From positions 1 to 64,000 of the forward strand of contig CAJWLW010000001.1 in assembly GCA_913042885.1 (NCBI GenBank): 64,000 nucleotides of DNA. Direction: 5' to 3'. Positions 9,089 through 18,097 of this stretch are shown piece by piece. Position 1 is the first letter of the stretch. Every line of letters starts with the position of its first letter. A model generated the notes under the pieces. It ran no database searches. It had not been told where the DNA came from and was given only the letters and a program-made list of their open reading frames with translations. The translations under genes were made by a program, and so were the position numbers. Origin of the DNA: an uncultured Lentisphaeria bacterium (GTDB lineage: Bacteria; Verrucomicrobiota; Lentisphaeria; JABSQK01; CAJWLW01).

Positions 9089-9841
9089 TCAGTTGCCGCC
9101 GCCGTAGTGTGAATTCACAGCCCGCCACCGAAAGTACCAGTCGGTGCTGAGCGCGATCTCCAGGTATGGATCGCTGATGAATCCGGCACTGCCATCGTAA
9201 TAGACCGCACCGTAGCCGTCGGCGTGTGATCTGGTGGCATTTCCGTCCCCGTCCCAATAGGACCAGTGCTCGGGGTTTTCACTAATGATCGTGCCGGGCT
9301 TCCACCCCTCATCCGCGGTTGGTGTAACAACCCGAAAGGTGTGTTCGTAGGAGACGGAGCAGCCTATATCCGGTGTCTGCACGATACCCCACAGTGCCAT
9401 CTCCTCTTCTCTGCTACGACCATACCCGAAAGGATCCGAGCCATCCTCGGCCGGGCAGTAGAGGCTTTCCAGGGTTGGCAGGTACCCGTCGCTGCGCAGG
9501 TAGCCTGCGTCAGAGTTGTGGTTAAAGGCCCAGGCCATGGAGTGAGCGGTCGTTCCAAAGTATCCGTGCCCGAAGTATCCCGGCGCTGGTGAAGGAGTAT
9601 TCTTCTGTGGCATCACCCAGCCGCCCCAGTCATCAGCATATATCAGGGTTGCAAGCTGTGTCTGCTTGAGGTTGTTGATGCACACAATCCGATACGCTCT
9701 TCGCTTGGCTTCATGGAGTGCCGGCAGCAGCAGCGAGGCAAGAATAGCGATGATCGTAATTACTACGAGTAACTCTATGAGCGTGAAAACTCTGCAACGT
9801 ATGCGAGGCCTGGAAATGACCGTGTGGATTTTTAACCCCAT
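9089..9841 (-). CDS. Prepilin-type N-terminal methylation protein (type II secretion/pilin-like), first copy
   Basis: A 250-residue protein. After a short basic leader, the type IV prepilin signature FTLIELLVV begins about residue 19, with cleavage expected before the Phe and methylation of it. The hydrophobic helix continues to about residue 42, then a [18 protein letters not shown] stretch typical of the large pilin-like families of Lentisphaerota and relatives. The C-terminal half is rich in Tyr, Trp and Gly and includes [12 protein letters not shown]. The protein is probably exported and anchored in the inner membrane or a pseudopilus. A TATAAT lies just before the ATG and no ribosome site is visible. 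A related gene is at 33016-33876. Confidence 0.85.
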   Translation of the reverse strand: MGLKIHTVISRPRIRCRVFTLIELLVVITIIAILASLLLPALHEAKRRAYRIVCINNLKQTQLATLIYADDWGGWVMPQKNTPSPAPGYFGHGYFGTTAHSMAWAFNHNSDAGYLRSDGYLPTLESLYCPAEDGSDPFGYGRSREEEMALWGIVQTPDIGCSVSYEHTFRVVTPTADEGWKPGTIISENPEHWSYWDGDGNATRSHADGYGAVYYDGSAGFISDPYLEIALSTDWYFRWRAVNSHYGGGN

Positions 9842-10232
9842 GATATTATAAACGACTTTAATTTCCGTTTTCTGTTGTACTGTCGAGGCCCGTTTAGCTG
9901 CGGTACAATACTGTTGAAATCCGAGATTTTACACGGGTTTTTTGGATTTTCGGATTTGCGTTTTGTGGGTCCTATCGGCCTTGGCCTGAATGATTCATAA
10001 ACTGACTGACAGGATTTTTCACGGTTTTTCAGGGTCAGTAATACTGCTATTGGACGCGGCCTGAAATTCGAGGAACAGGGCACGATAATGGCGGTGACTG
10101 CAGCAGCTCGTCGATGCGCTGGGGCGATGAATGCGGAGGCTGAGCACGTCTGCGCCGCGCACCGGACCTGGCAGCGTATCTTTGACCACTGCAGCGGGCC
10201 ACTCCGTGGCGGTGCGCACGCCCGAAATCCGC
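9842..10232. other. Gap with a degenerate repeat, upstream of the prepilin gene
   Basis: The gap lies between the mini-ferredoxin frame and the first prepilin gene, both on the minus strand. It holds one copy of a roughly 65-base dispersed repeat (10025-10090). Otherwise it is AT-richer than its surroundings and has no supportable gene. Confidence 0.45.
10025..10090. repeat. Dispersed repeat, copy 1 (partner at 16780-16845)
   Basis: By eye about three quarters of the bases match the segment at 16780-16845 in the same orientation; both contain GAAATTC and GGCACGAT, followed by ATGGCGG. Read on the minus strand, both can encode a short shared AIIVP peptide. This could be the end of a decayed transposase or another eroded gene. 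Confidence 0.4.
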
Positions 10233-10415
10233 TCAGTTACCGGCGAACTGGCATGCGGGAACGGTCTCGCGGGTGACTTTCTGCAGCGAAACGCATGCCA
10301 CAGGGCAGACGTCGGCGCATTTTCCGCAGCGGATGCATTTGTACTGGTCGATGTAGAGGATGGGGTACTTTGTCGGTTCCGGATCGGCGGCTTCCGTGAA
10401 TTGTTGAACAGGCAC
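10233..10415 (-). CDS. Small [4Fe-4S] ferredoxin-like protein, coupled to the upstream gene
   Basis: A 60-residue frame starting with GTG. The GTG overlaps the TAG stop of the upstream repeat-protein gene by one base (TAGTG), which suggests translational coupling. The protein contains YIDQYKCIRCGKCADVCPV, a complete C-x2-C-x2-C-x3-CP cluster motif, and further cysteines at AC-VS and PACQF. Only one full cluster motif is visible, so it would be a minimal ferredoxin or the tail of a former longer protein. A pairing with an exported repeat protein is odd, since ferredoxins are cytoplasmic. A decayed NuoI-like fragment is the main alternative. Too short to judge codon use. Confidence 0.45.
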   Translation of the reverse strand: MPVQQFTEAADPEPTKYPILYIDQYKCIRCGKCADVCPVACVSLQKVTRETVPACQFAGN

Positions 10416-11284
10416 TAATTGGCCTGTTCTTTTTCTTCTTCTGCGGCTGCCTCTTTCTGACGCTCCAGGTCCGCCAGACGCTTGGCATTTATTTTTTCCC
10501 AATACGCCTTGGGCTTGGTGCGCCGCAGAATCTCCGCTTCAAGCCGTTCGTGGGCGGCCTCGTATCGCTCCGGATCGGTGGTCTTGAATGTTTCGATTTT
10601 TTCACGCCGCCGCGCATCAAAGGCGTCCGGATCCGACTGACGCAACTTCTGCATGTCAAAAACTTCGCGCCTTTTCGCATACTGCTCCGGGTCGGTTTCC
10701 TTCAGCTTTTCGATGTCTGCTTCGCGCTTGGCCGCCTTTGTTTCAAACCAGACTTTGGGATTGGTACGCCGCAGTTCGTTTTCCTCATGCCTCGCCAGCT
10801 CGGCCTTGTATCGCTCCGGGTCGGTTGCTTCGAGTTTCTTGATCTGCTCGAGGCGGCGTACGGCGTAGGCGTCCGGATCGATTCTGCGCAGTAGCCGCAT
10901 GTCGTAGGCTTCACGCTCTTTTTCATACCGCTCCGGGTCGGTTGTCTTGAGTTCATCGATCGCGGCCAGCTGCTTCGAATCCCTTGCTTCAAACCAGGCC
11001 TTGGGATTGGTGCGCCGCAGGATGCGGAGTTCAAGGGTCTCGAGTTGCCTTTTGTACGCCTCGGGCTCGTCCGCCTTGAGTTCTTCGAGCTTCTCGCGCT
11101 GAGCGTCATCCATCGCTTCCCGGTAAGCATGGTAGTCTGCCTGGCGCAGTTTCTCGAATTCGATGGCGCGCTCTATCCGTTCCTGCTCTGTTTTCGGCTT
11201 CGTCCCGTTTTCCGCAGCTTCGAGGTGCGGCAGCAGAGCTGTTGCGATACACGCCCCCGTCAAGATCAAGACTCGCTTTTTCAT
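10415..11284 (-). CDS. Exported charged protein of alternating 43/39-residue repeats
   Basis: 289 residues. The ATG at 11284 is chosen because AAGGAGG lies six bases upstream and a clear signal peptide follows (MKKRVLILTG ... LEAA, about 24 residues). The rest is six repeat units: residues 46-88, 89-131, 132-170, 171-213, 214-252 and 253-289. Units alternate between a 43-residue type beginning LRRTNPKAWF and a 39-residue type beginning LRRIDPDAY, each with TDPERY in the middle. They are full of Arg, Lys and Glu and should form helices. I know no family with this pattern. A periplasmic or surface structural role is possible but unproven. It is upstream of, and overlaps, the ferredoxin-like frame. 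Confidence 0.75.
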   Translation of the reverse strand: MKKRVLILTGACIATALLPHLEAAENGTKPKTEQERIERAIEFEKLRQADYHAYREAMDDAQREKLEELKADEPEAYKRQLETLELRILRRTNPKAWFEARDSKQLAAIDELKTTDPERYEKEREAYDMRLLRRIDPDAYAVRRLEQIKKLEATDPERYKAELARHEENELRRTNPKVWFETKAAKREADIEKLKETDPEQYAKRREVFDMQKLRQSDPDAFDARRREKIETFKTTDPERYEAAHERLEAEILRRTKPKAYWEKINAKRLADLERQKEAAAEEEKEQAN

Positions 11285-12130
11285 TGGTGCCTCCTTGAGC
11301 ATATTGCAGGAAAGTAACACGTACCCCTATACAAGGTCAAGCCCTGCCTGCAATCGTCTATGCCGGCTGCAGTGCCCGGTCCTTCGTCAATGTGATTCCC
11401 AAATACACCGACGTTTGTCTGCCTTCGCACAGCCGTGAATGCATTCCGACAAAGCGTTCGCTTCACCGGTTGACAGTTTTAACCCATGGAAATTCCTATG
11501 GAGAAGCGTTTCGTCGGGAAGGCTGCACTCTTGGAAGGGGACCCGCAGGACTCCGAAAGAACAAGTACGACAGCAATGCCTTTTTGGTAACGGGTCTCGG
11601 GGGGGGGGATCGATTTCAATATGCGGACCGGGTCGCCACAGGCGCGAGGCACGGTGGCGGCCCCGAGAGGGATTGCCCGGGAAATAAACGCAGATTTTTT
11701 GCGATCAAGTCACCCGCTGTTTTTCACCGTCATTTTCGTGATCACTGCGTGGTAATTCCCTCGTCCCGCGGACATGACAGTACCGCAGGACGCGGAGATC
11801 GAGGTTGGATGGTGAAAGGCTCCGGCTGAGAGATGCGGTGTAATCACCGGACTCAGGGCGGGAACGTCGCTGTCGAGCAGGTACTCGGTCTGTCCCACCT
11901 CGCGCACGACAGAGGTATCCTCGCGCCATAAACGCCTTCCTGTCCACCTTCATGGTCATCGCTTTCTTTCGATCGCTCCTGCGATGCAAGGTCGCCGAGG
12001 GTGTCAAAACTCCTGCCATTCGGCAGGCAGTCGGGCCTGCGGGCCGGTGTGGATTTTGAATTGCGTCATTGCTTAGAGAGGGGACAGTTCCATGTATGAC
12101 GGTGAAATGAATCTCGGGTAAGGTAACGCG
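11285..12130. other. Long gene-poor stretch with a G10 tract
   Basis: About 850 bases without a convincing gene. A run of ten G lies at 11599-11608. On the minus strand, two overlapping frames between about 11700 and 11970 (one contains VGQTEYLLDSDVPAL) look like one decayed coding region broken by a frameshift, but I do not recognise the product. No hairpin terminator was found. Confidence 0.4.
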
Positions 12131-12991
12131 ATGACACACCAGGTAACCATCTTGGTATTGACCGCCGCCGTGCTGCATGCACTGTGGAATTTTGCGGGCA
12201 GGCAGGTTCGCGGCAATCTCGTTGTCTTTACGAGCGGCCTCGTATTGAGTAGTCTCTTGATCATGCCCATCATTGTGAGCGACCTGATGGATCGCGGATT
12301 CAATGATTTTCTGCAGTTCCCTGCTGTAGCCTGCATGGTCGCCACCGGAATACTGCACGGACTCTATTTCCTCATGCTTGCCAAGGCCTATGAACACGGG
12401 AGGATTTCAGTGGTTTACCCGGTGGCACGCGGTTCGGGGATTGCCTTGACCGGCTTTCTCGCCTGAATCCTGTTGCAAGAAAAAATTACCATGAATGGCG
12501 TCCTCGGGATTGCGTTAATCGTCATTGGGATTTTCTGGATCGGGATCGGGATTGACGCCCGTGAGCGGAATGCACACACAGTCAAGACGGCATTACTGGT
12601 CGGACTCACTATCGCGCTTTATTCGATTGTCGACAAAATCGGCGTCAGCTATGTGCACCCCTTACCGTACACGTTTGCCATGTGGGCCATTGCGGCGTTG
12701 ACGTTACTCCCGTTTCTCTGGGCGAAAACGAGCGCGGAAGAAATCCGGGACGCGCTGCGGCATAAAAAACGTTTTATTATTGTCGTTGGACCTGTCTGTA
12801 TGGTAACCTACTTTCTGATTCTGTATGCATATACGATGGGCCCCGTCAGTTATATCGCGGCCTTCCGGGAATTCGCAGTTGTTATTGGCAGCCTGTTGGG
12901 CGTTATTATCCTGAAGGAGCGTATGTCGTTCGTAAAGGCTCTGGCGATGGTGATGATTGTCCTCGGCATGATATTGATTAAAATCGCCTGA
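12131..12991 (+). pseudogene. EamA/DMT-family transporter interrupted by an in-frame TGA
   Basis: Two frames in the same phase (12131-12466 and 12470-12991) together give about 285 residues, the normal length of a ten-helix drug/metabolite transporter. The first half ends at GSGIALTGFLA followed by TGA at 12464-12466; the same phase continues ILLQEKITMNGVLG, which is the usual start of the next EamA segment (a GE/QEK-type helix cap followed by GIALIVIG). So a single codon breaks an otherwise open gene. TGG (Trp) to TGA is a likely single-base cause. TGA is used as a normal stop elsewhere in the window, so a general recoding is unlikely. A sequencing error is also possible. Both halves are very hydrophobic. 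Substrate unknown. Confidence 0.75.
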
Positions 12992-13498
12992 CCACATATC
13001 ACCCGGCAAACGATCTTTTGGCTCATACCTTGGAGGTCATCGAGTGGCATTTCCCCGGGTACGCAGACAGGGCAGACAACAAACACTGATTATGATTTTC
13101 CGTGCTGCTTCGCATCGGCGGGCCTCGAATTTTCCCGCGTTGACTGCCGGTTCTATTTCGGTCAACAGACCGATCGCCGCGGTGACCGGCCGCTTGAGGT
13201 GAAGGGTGGAATGACATTGGGCAAGTCACCCTCTTTGCGAGGTCTACGGCCACTGGGGACGGGGACCGTTCTTACCGGGGGATCGATCCATCTGAGCGAT
13301 GGGCTTTGTCTTGATTTTCGCATAATACCCTTTTAAGCTTCCTAATCTGCTGGTCACCACCAGTAGATCGGACCCCCATACGAGATCCGGGGTCTTGAGC
13401 ATGCAAAGGGGCAATGGGTAGTGGTGTCAGCCATCGTCCATGGGCGCCCGCAGTTTGCTTGACGCCTGGGACACGAAACTGAGGAAACGAGCCAGACA
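12992..13498. other. Intergenic stretch before the PCMT gene
   Basis: About 500 bases with no recognisable coding product on either strand. It includes GGGGACGGGGACCG near 13256, a motif type often seen at the edges of eroded insertion elements, but nothing else supports that here. Confidence 0.35.
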
Positions 13499-14329
13499 TT
13501 GAAAGTCCTTACGGATTTACATTTGAGCATGGTCACACTGATAATTTCCCTATCTTTGTTGCAGGGCTCTGCCTGTGGCCAGTCCGGTGCGCCCGAAGAT
13601 GCTGTGGCGGACAGCTCCTATCGTGTTCTTCTGCGGGCAGAAGTTCAAACTGCCCCAGACAAGAAAACGGACCTGCCTCAATTTGGATCTGATAAGTTCG
13701 AGGACAAACGCAAAGCCATGGTCGCCCAACAGATTGAAAAGCGGGGCGTCAAAGACCAGCGAGTCCTTCGCGCTCTTCGCCGGGTACCGCGCCATGAATT
13801 TGTTCCCGCCTCTGAGCGCAGTATAGCCTATGAGGATTACCCCTTACCGATTGGTCATGGTCAGACCATCTCTCAACCCTATGTCGTTGGCTTCATGACT
13901 GAGTTGCTCCAACTCAAACCCGGAGACACTGTCCTGGAAGTCGGTACTGGATCGAGCTACCAGGCCGCCATCCTTGCCGAGATCGTCAAGGAAGTCGTGA
14001 GCATCGAGATCATTGACGCCCTGGCCAAATCGGCGGCAAAACGTCTGGAGCGGCTCGGTTATAAGAATGTCACGGTTGCCAGCGGCGACGGCTACTTTGG
14101 CTGGAAAGAGCGCGCTACCTTTGATGCCATCATCGTCACTGCCGCTGGAGATCATATCCCGCCACCCCTGCTGCGCCAGCTCAAGGTCGGCGGTCGTATG
14201 GCGATCCCTGTGGGAAGAACGGGGTGGACCCAGAACCTCTTGCTTGTGGAAAAGCAAGAGGGCGGAAAGTTCATCACCCGCAATATTCTGGCGGTGCGCT
14301 TCGTCGCCCTTACGCGTGAGAAACGGTAA
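13499..14329 (+). CDS. pcm: Exported protein-L-isoaspartate O-methyltransferase
   Basis: 276 residues from a TTG start (GAGGAAAC lies upstream); an ATG ten codons later at 13529 is the alternative. The N-terminus is a hydrophobic export signal ending near GSACG, possibly a weak lipobox. The mature part is a full PCMT domain: KRGVKDQRVLRALRRVPRHEFVP, then GHGQTISQPYVV and the SAM site VLEVGTGSSYQAA, and later VTAAGDHIPPPLL and GGRMAIPVG. It repairs isoaspartyl residues using SAM. SAM is not normally found outside the cytoplasm, so an exported copy is notable though known in some bacteria. Fifteen bases separate it from the next membrane gene, so the two are probably an operon. Confidence 0.88.
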   Translation: MKVLTDLHLSMVTLIISLSLLQGSACGQSGAPEDAVADSSYRVLLRAEVQTAPDKKTDLPQFGSDKFEDKRKAMVAQQIEKRGVKDQRVLRALRRVPRHEFVPASERSIAYEDYPLPIGHGQTISQPYVVGFMTELLQLKPGDTVLEVGTGSSYQAAILAEIVKEVVSIEIIDALAKSAAKRLERLGYKNVTVASGDGYFGWKERATFDAIIVTAAGDHIPPPLLRQLKVGGRMAIPVGRTGWTQNLLLVEKQEGGKFITRNILAVRFVALTREKR

Positions 14330-14344
14330 GGCTGGGTCGAATCC

Positions 14345-16762
14345 ATGCGTGAGGCAACGAAACAAGTACACGATGCGCCCGATCGCGTAGATTTCCTCGC
14401 CCTTGCCCTGATTTCTGCTGGAACGATTGCCCTCGAGATCATGCTGCTGAGGGTGTTCAGTTTCAGCCAATGGCATCATTTTGCTTCCCTTGCCGTCTCC
14501 CTGGCCCTTCTTGGGTTTGGCACGGCCGGAACAACGTTGGTTCTCTTGGGAAATCGCCGTGTTTGCCGCTGGGGCGACAGCCTTTTTGCGGCAGGCGTGC
14601 TGGTGGCAGGAGCAGGCATTATCCTGATGTATCCACTCCATCAGGTCCTCGAGCTTCGCCCGCTTTTCATCGCATGGGATTTGGGCGAGCTGCTCAAGCT
14701 GCTCCTGCTCAACTTCGCCGCGTTTCTTCCCTTTTTCGGGGCTGCCCTGTCTATTGGCCAGGTGTTCGTCCGTTGGCCTTCGGCCACACGCAGGCTCTAT
14801 GGTGTGAATCTTATCGGTTCGGGTATCGGCAGTCTCGTCGCAACTGTCCTGCTCAGCCTGGTCAGCCTCGAGTGGAGCCTCTTTGCCATTGCCCTCCTGC
14901 TGCTGCTTACCGGGGCGGGCTTTGCCGCAGCCCGCGCTCTGCGGAAGGGGAGAGGCGCTACCCGTACGCTGGGCCTGACCGGCCTGGTCTGTGGGGCGTT
15001 TACAGCCGGCCTGCTCGCCTACCTTCTCCTGTTCAATCCTGACCCCGCACTGCACGTCTCCGACTTCAAACGCCTCTCCTATCTGCTTGAGCTTCCCGAC
15101 GCCAAAATCATCCGCCGCTCAGATGGGCTGCGCGACCGGACAACGGTCATTCGTTCCCAGCACATCCGCGTTGCCACAGGGTTGAGCCTTCACTGGCTCG
15201 AGGGACTGCCCCCCCAGGATGCCATGGTGCTCGGGGCTGACAGGCTGATCGTATTGCCCCGGTCAGTCGACCCAAACGATCTGCAATTCCTCAAAGCCAC
15301 CCTCCAGGCAGCGCCCTTTGCACTTCGGCCTGAACCGTCCGTCGCCATCATCGGTACAAGCGCAAACCTGGGCACATTCATGCCCCGCCTGTACGATGCG
15401 CGCCGCACTATTTGGGTCGAATCCCACCCAACGATCGTCGAAGAATACAGCCGTCGCGGGCTCGATAAACGCTTTGACGAAATCGTCATGGATAATCCGC
15501 GTCGTTTTCTCCATGCCACCCCAGAGCAATTCGATCTCATCATACACGACAATCTCCATGCCGGGGGAGACGCCCTGGGTGAAGAGTTCCTCCTGACTGT
15601 GGAAAGCCTTGAGGCTGCCCTTCAACGATTACAACCCGGCGGCTTTATCGTACTGCCCATGCAACTATCCAACCCGCCAAGGTTCTTTCCAAAGGCTCTG
15701 CGCACAGCAAGACAAGCCCTTCAATCCGCTGGGCTGGCCGACCCACAGGAGCACGTCCTGGCCATGCGTTCGATGGCCGACACCATCATCTGCCTTGGAC
15801 GTGACCCCATCTCGCTCCATGACCAGAAGCTCTTTCGGGCTTTCGCCGAACGTTGGCGGTTCGATCTGGTCTGGCTGCCTGGATTGGCACGCAACGAAGC
15901 GAATCAGATACATCAGTTCGAGTCTCCCCTTTACTTCGAGGCGGCTGCATCGGCCCTGAAAAATGAACAGCCCATGCCCTCTGCGGCGACTCTCTATACA
16001 CTCACACCAGCTACAGATGCGGCCCCCTATTTCTGGTACTCCATGCGTTGGCGAATCCTCCCGCGATTATGGAAGTCCGCAGGGAGACAAGGGCTCGTCC
16101 TGCTTGATTGGAGCGCTCTTGTGCTCGGGTTGAGCCTTGCCGTTGCCGCCGTACTCGGACTCCTGTTCATCCTGCTGCCACTGGGACGCTTGCCGCGCAG
16201 TTGTCCACCCTTGACGCGGCCGGGCATTTTTACCTATTTCTTCGCCCTCGGGCTGGGCTACCTATTGCTTGAAATGGCGGTTTTTCAGCGTTGTGTCCTG
16301 CTTCTTGGCCACCCCATCTACGCAGCGGCCGTTGTTTTTGCAGTCTTTCTGATTGGCTCGGGCTGCGGCAGCCTCCATGCACCGGAAGAAGCCAGGAAGC
16401 ATGTCGCGCCAGCCTTGTTTCTACCGATCATTGCGGGGGTGTTGCTGGGCTACATCGTGCTTTGGCCCGGCGTTGCCCTGCTTTGGGAATGCTCGGTCCC
16501 GGTACGCGGTGCGTTTGTCGTCATCGCTCTGTTGCCCCTGGCATGGGCTATGGGTAGGCCGATGCCTTGGGGGCTTCGACAGCTGGATCCCATACCAGCA
16601 ATGATCCCGTGGGGCTGGGGGATCAACGGCTTTGCGTCAGTCCTGGCAGCACCTTTGGCCACCATGGGAGCGATTCTCTCAGGCCAGCCATCCGTCTGGC
16701 TCGCAGGCCTATGCTGTTATATGGTCGCCTGGTGGGTTGCCAGAAGATGGTTGAATAACTGA
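14345..16762 (+). CDS. Spermidine-synthase-like membrane protein
   Basis: 805 residues. The first 220 residues hold about six transmembrane helices (ALISAGTIALEIMLLRVFSF is the first). The middle has a spermidine-synthase-like Rossmann fold, recognised from VAIIGTSANLGTFMPRLY, then TIWVESHPTIVEEY and FDLIIHDNLH. The C-terminal 250 residues are again hydrophobic, with about seven helices. The GGGDG motif of true aminopropyltransferases is replaced by GTSANLG, so catalysis on polyamines is doubtful. Proteins of this type often neighbour methyltransferases. Here it is directly downstream of the exported PCMT. Confidence 0.75.
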   Translation: MREATKQVHDAPDRVDFLALALISAGTIALEIMLLRVFSFSQWHHFASLAVSLALLGFGTAGTTLVLLGNRRVCRWGDSLFAAGVLVAGAGIILMYPLHQVLELRPLFIAWDLGELLKLLLLNFAAFLPFFGAALSIGQVFVRWPSATRRLYGVNLIGSGIGSLVATVLLSLVSLEWSLFAIALLLLLTGAGFAAARALRKGRGATRTLGLTGLVCGAFTAGLLAYLLLFNPDPALHVSDFKRLSYLLELPDAKIIRRSDGLRDRTTVIRSQHIRVATGLSLHWLEGLPPQDAMVLGADRLIVLPRSVDPNDLQFLKATLQAAPFALRPEPSVAIIGTSANLGTFMPRLYDARRTIWVESHPTIVEEYSRRGLDKRFDEIVMDNPRRFLHATPEQFDLIIHDNLHAGGDALGEEFLLTVESLEAALQRLQPGGFIVLPMQLSNPPRFFPKALRTARQALQSAGLADPQEHVLAMRSMADTIICLGRDPISLHDQKLFRAFAERWRFDLVWLPGLARNEANQIHQFESPLYFEAAASALKNEQPMPSAATLYTLTPATDAAPYFWYSMRWRILPRLWKSAGRQGLVLLDWSALVLGLSLAVAAVLGLLFILLPLGRLPRSCPPLTRPGIFTYFFALGLGYLLLEMAVFQRCVLLLGHPIYAAAVVFAVFLIGSGCGSLHAPEEARKHVAPALFLPIIAGVLLGYIVLWPGVALLWECSVPVRGAFVVIALLPLAWAMGRPMPWGLRQLDPIPAMIPWGWGINGFASVLAAPLATMGAILSGQPSVWLAGLCCYMVAWWVARRWLNN

Positions 16763-17190
16763 TAGGAAGTTGCTTTTCACGGCCAGCAGTACCGCTGCTG
16801 GACAAGGCCGAAATTCAAGGATTGAGGCACGATGATGGCGGCTTCTTGCTCATTGACGACCTCACGAAGAGATGGGAAAGAGCCGAAGCACGCCGGCAAG
16901 GAGTGAACCCGGGCGACCAGAAACTGACACTTCAAGCCGTAGGTCTCGATGCCGCAGTTGAACTCGGTTGTCGTTTGATGTAGCTTCGTCGTTGACCCGT
17001 GTTTGTCGGCCGTCGGACTGATCGAGATGACCAGCGGTTGGGAGCTGTTCTGAGGCACGAAAGGAATCTCTCGAGTAAGGTTGGAACGGGAATCTCTCGC
17101 AGCTGCAACAGATGCCAAAGCGTCATTTTGCATTGACGACGATTGGCGTAAATTTAAGCCGCGCAATTCACAACGAACAGGACTCGTATC
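16763..17190. other. Gap with second repeat copy and an eroded frame
   Basis: It contains the repeat at 16780-16845 and a 129-codon minus-strand frame (16777-17166) ending in AAIIVPQSLNFG. The frame has no recognisable family and no good ribosome site; it may be the end of an old mobile gene. Confidence 0.35.
16780..16845. repeat. Dispersed repeat, copy 2 (partner at 10025-10090)
   Basis: Same-orientation partner of the segment at 10025-10090, about three quarters identical by eye. It lies just downstream of the spermidine-synthase-like gene. Confidence 0.4.
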
Positions 17191-18090
17191 ATGGCGATGA
17201 CGCCCATGGCGGTAACCAGACCGTACCAGGACTCCACGGAACTGTTGTTCGATCCACCGGCATTACGGGCCCGGGCAGGCGAACAGGGGTACTTCTGCTT
17301 CAAGGGGCTGCTGCCGCCCGCCGACGTGCTGGCGGTCCGACGCCAGATTCTCGAGACCTGTCAACACCACGGATTTCTCGACGATCAGGCACCGCTCGAA
17401 AACGGTATCGCCAGGAACGACTTCTTTATCCGTGAATCCGACACTGACCCTGTGTGGCTTGCGTACTACAAGGACATCCTTAAGCTGCATGATTTTCATG
17501 CACTCGCCCAACACGAAAATCTCCTGGCGGTGCTCGACAGTCTGATCGGCGAACCGGTGTTGCCGCACAGTCGCAATATCTCGATGGCCCTTTTCCCTCG
17601 AGGCGTCGAGACAACGACACCGGCGCACCAGGATTTCAATTTCATCGGTGGCACGGAGGAAACCTGGACGGCCTGGATCCCGTGCGGAGACTGTCCGATG
17701 AGCCTGGGCGGGCTGGCGATAGTGCCCGGGTCAAATCACTGGGGATTCAAGGAACACAGGGCGTACGATCCGATCGTTCCCAGTTGTCTCGACTTTCCCG
17801 CCGACAGCGTTTGGGCGGTAAGTGAGTTGGCAACCGGCGACGTAATCATGTTTAAAAGCACTACCGTGCACCAGGGCGTGGCAAACCCCAGCCCCGATCA
17901 GATCCGGCTGTCGCTCGATTTCCGCTATCAACCACGGTCCCACCCGGTGCGCAGCGATTCGCTGGAACCGCACATGCAGATATTGACGTGGGACGAGGTC
18001 TACCAGGACTGGCCGGACGATGACCCGCTGAAGTACTACTGGAAGGAATGGGCGCTAAACATCGTCGAAGAGACAGCCGCTCAGGGATAG
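17191..18090 (+). CDS. Phytanoyl-CoA dioxygenase (PhyH) family protein
   Basis: 299 residues. The Fe(II) ligands of the PhyH fold are visible: H-x-D in PAHQDFNF (about residue 149) and the distal His in TTVHQGVANP, followed by the 2-oxoglutarate-binding Arg in IRLSLDFRY. GGLAIVPGSNHWG is the usual turn before the second His. The family hydroxylates small substrates using oxygen and 2-oxoglutarate. The gene is seven bases upstream of the giant glycosidase-like gene on the same strand, so it may modify a substrate or product of that pathway. Actual substrate unknown. Confidence 0.87.
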   Translation: MAMTPMAVTRPYQDSTELLFDPPALRARAGEQGYFCFKGLLPPADVLAVRRQILETCQHHGFLDDQAPLENGIARNDFFIRESDTDPVWLAYYKDILKLHDFHALAQHENLLAVLDSLIGEPVLPHSRNISMALFPRGVETTTPAHQDFNFIGGTEETWTAWIPCGDCPMSLGGLAIVPGSNHWGFKEHRAYDPIVPSCLDFPADSVWAVSELATGDVIMFKSTTVHQGVANPSPDQIRLSLDFRYQPRSHPVRSDSLEPHMQILTWDEVYQDWPDDDPLKYYWKEWALNIVEETAAQG

Positions 18091-18097
18091 ATCTGTT

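Noticed and set aside
11392..11829. 145-codon plus-strand frame in the gene-poor stretch
   Set aside because: It includes the G10 run and low-complexity sequence, and shows no domain.
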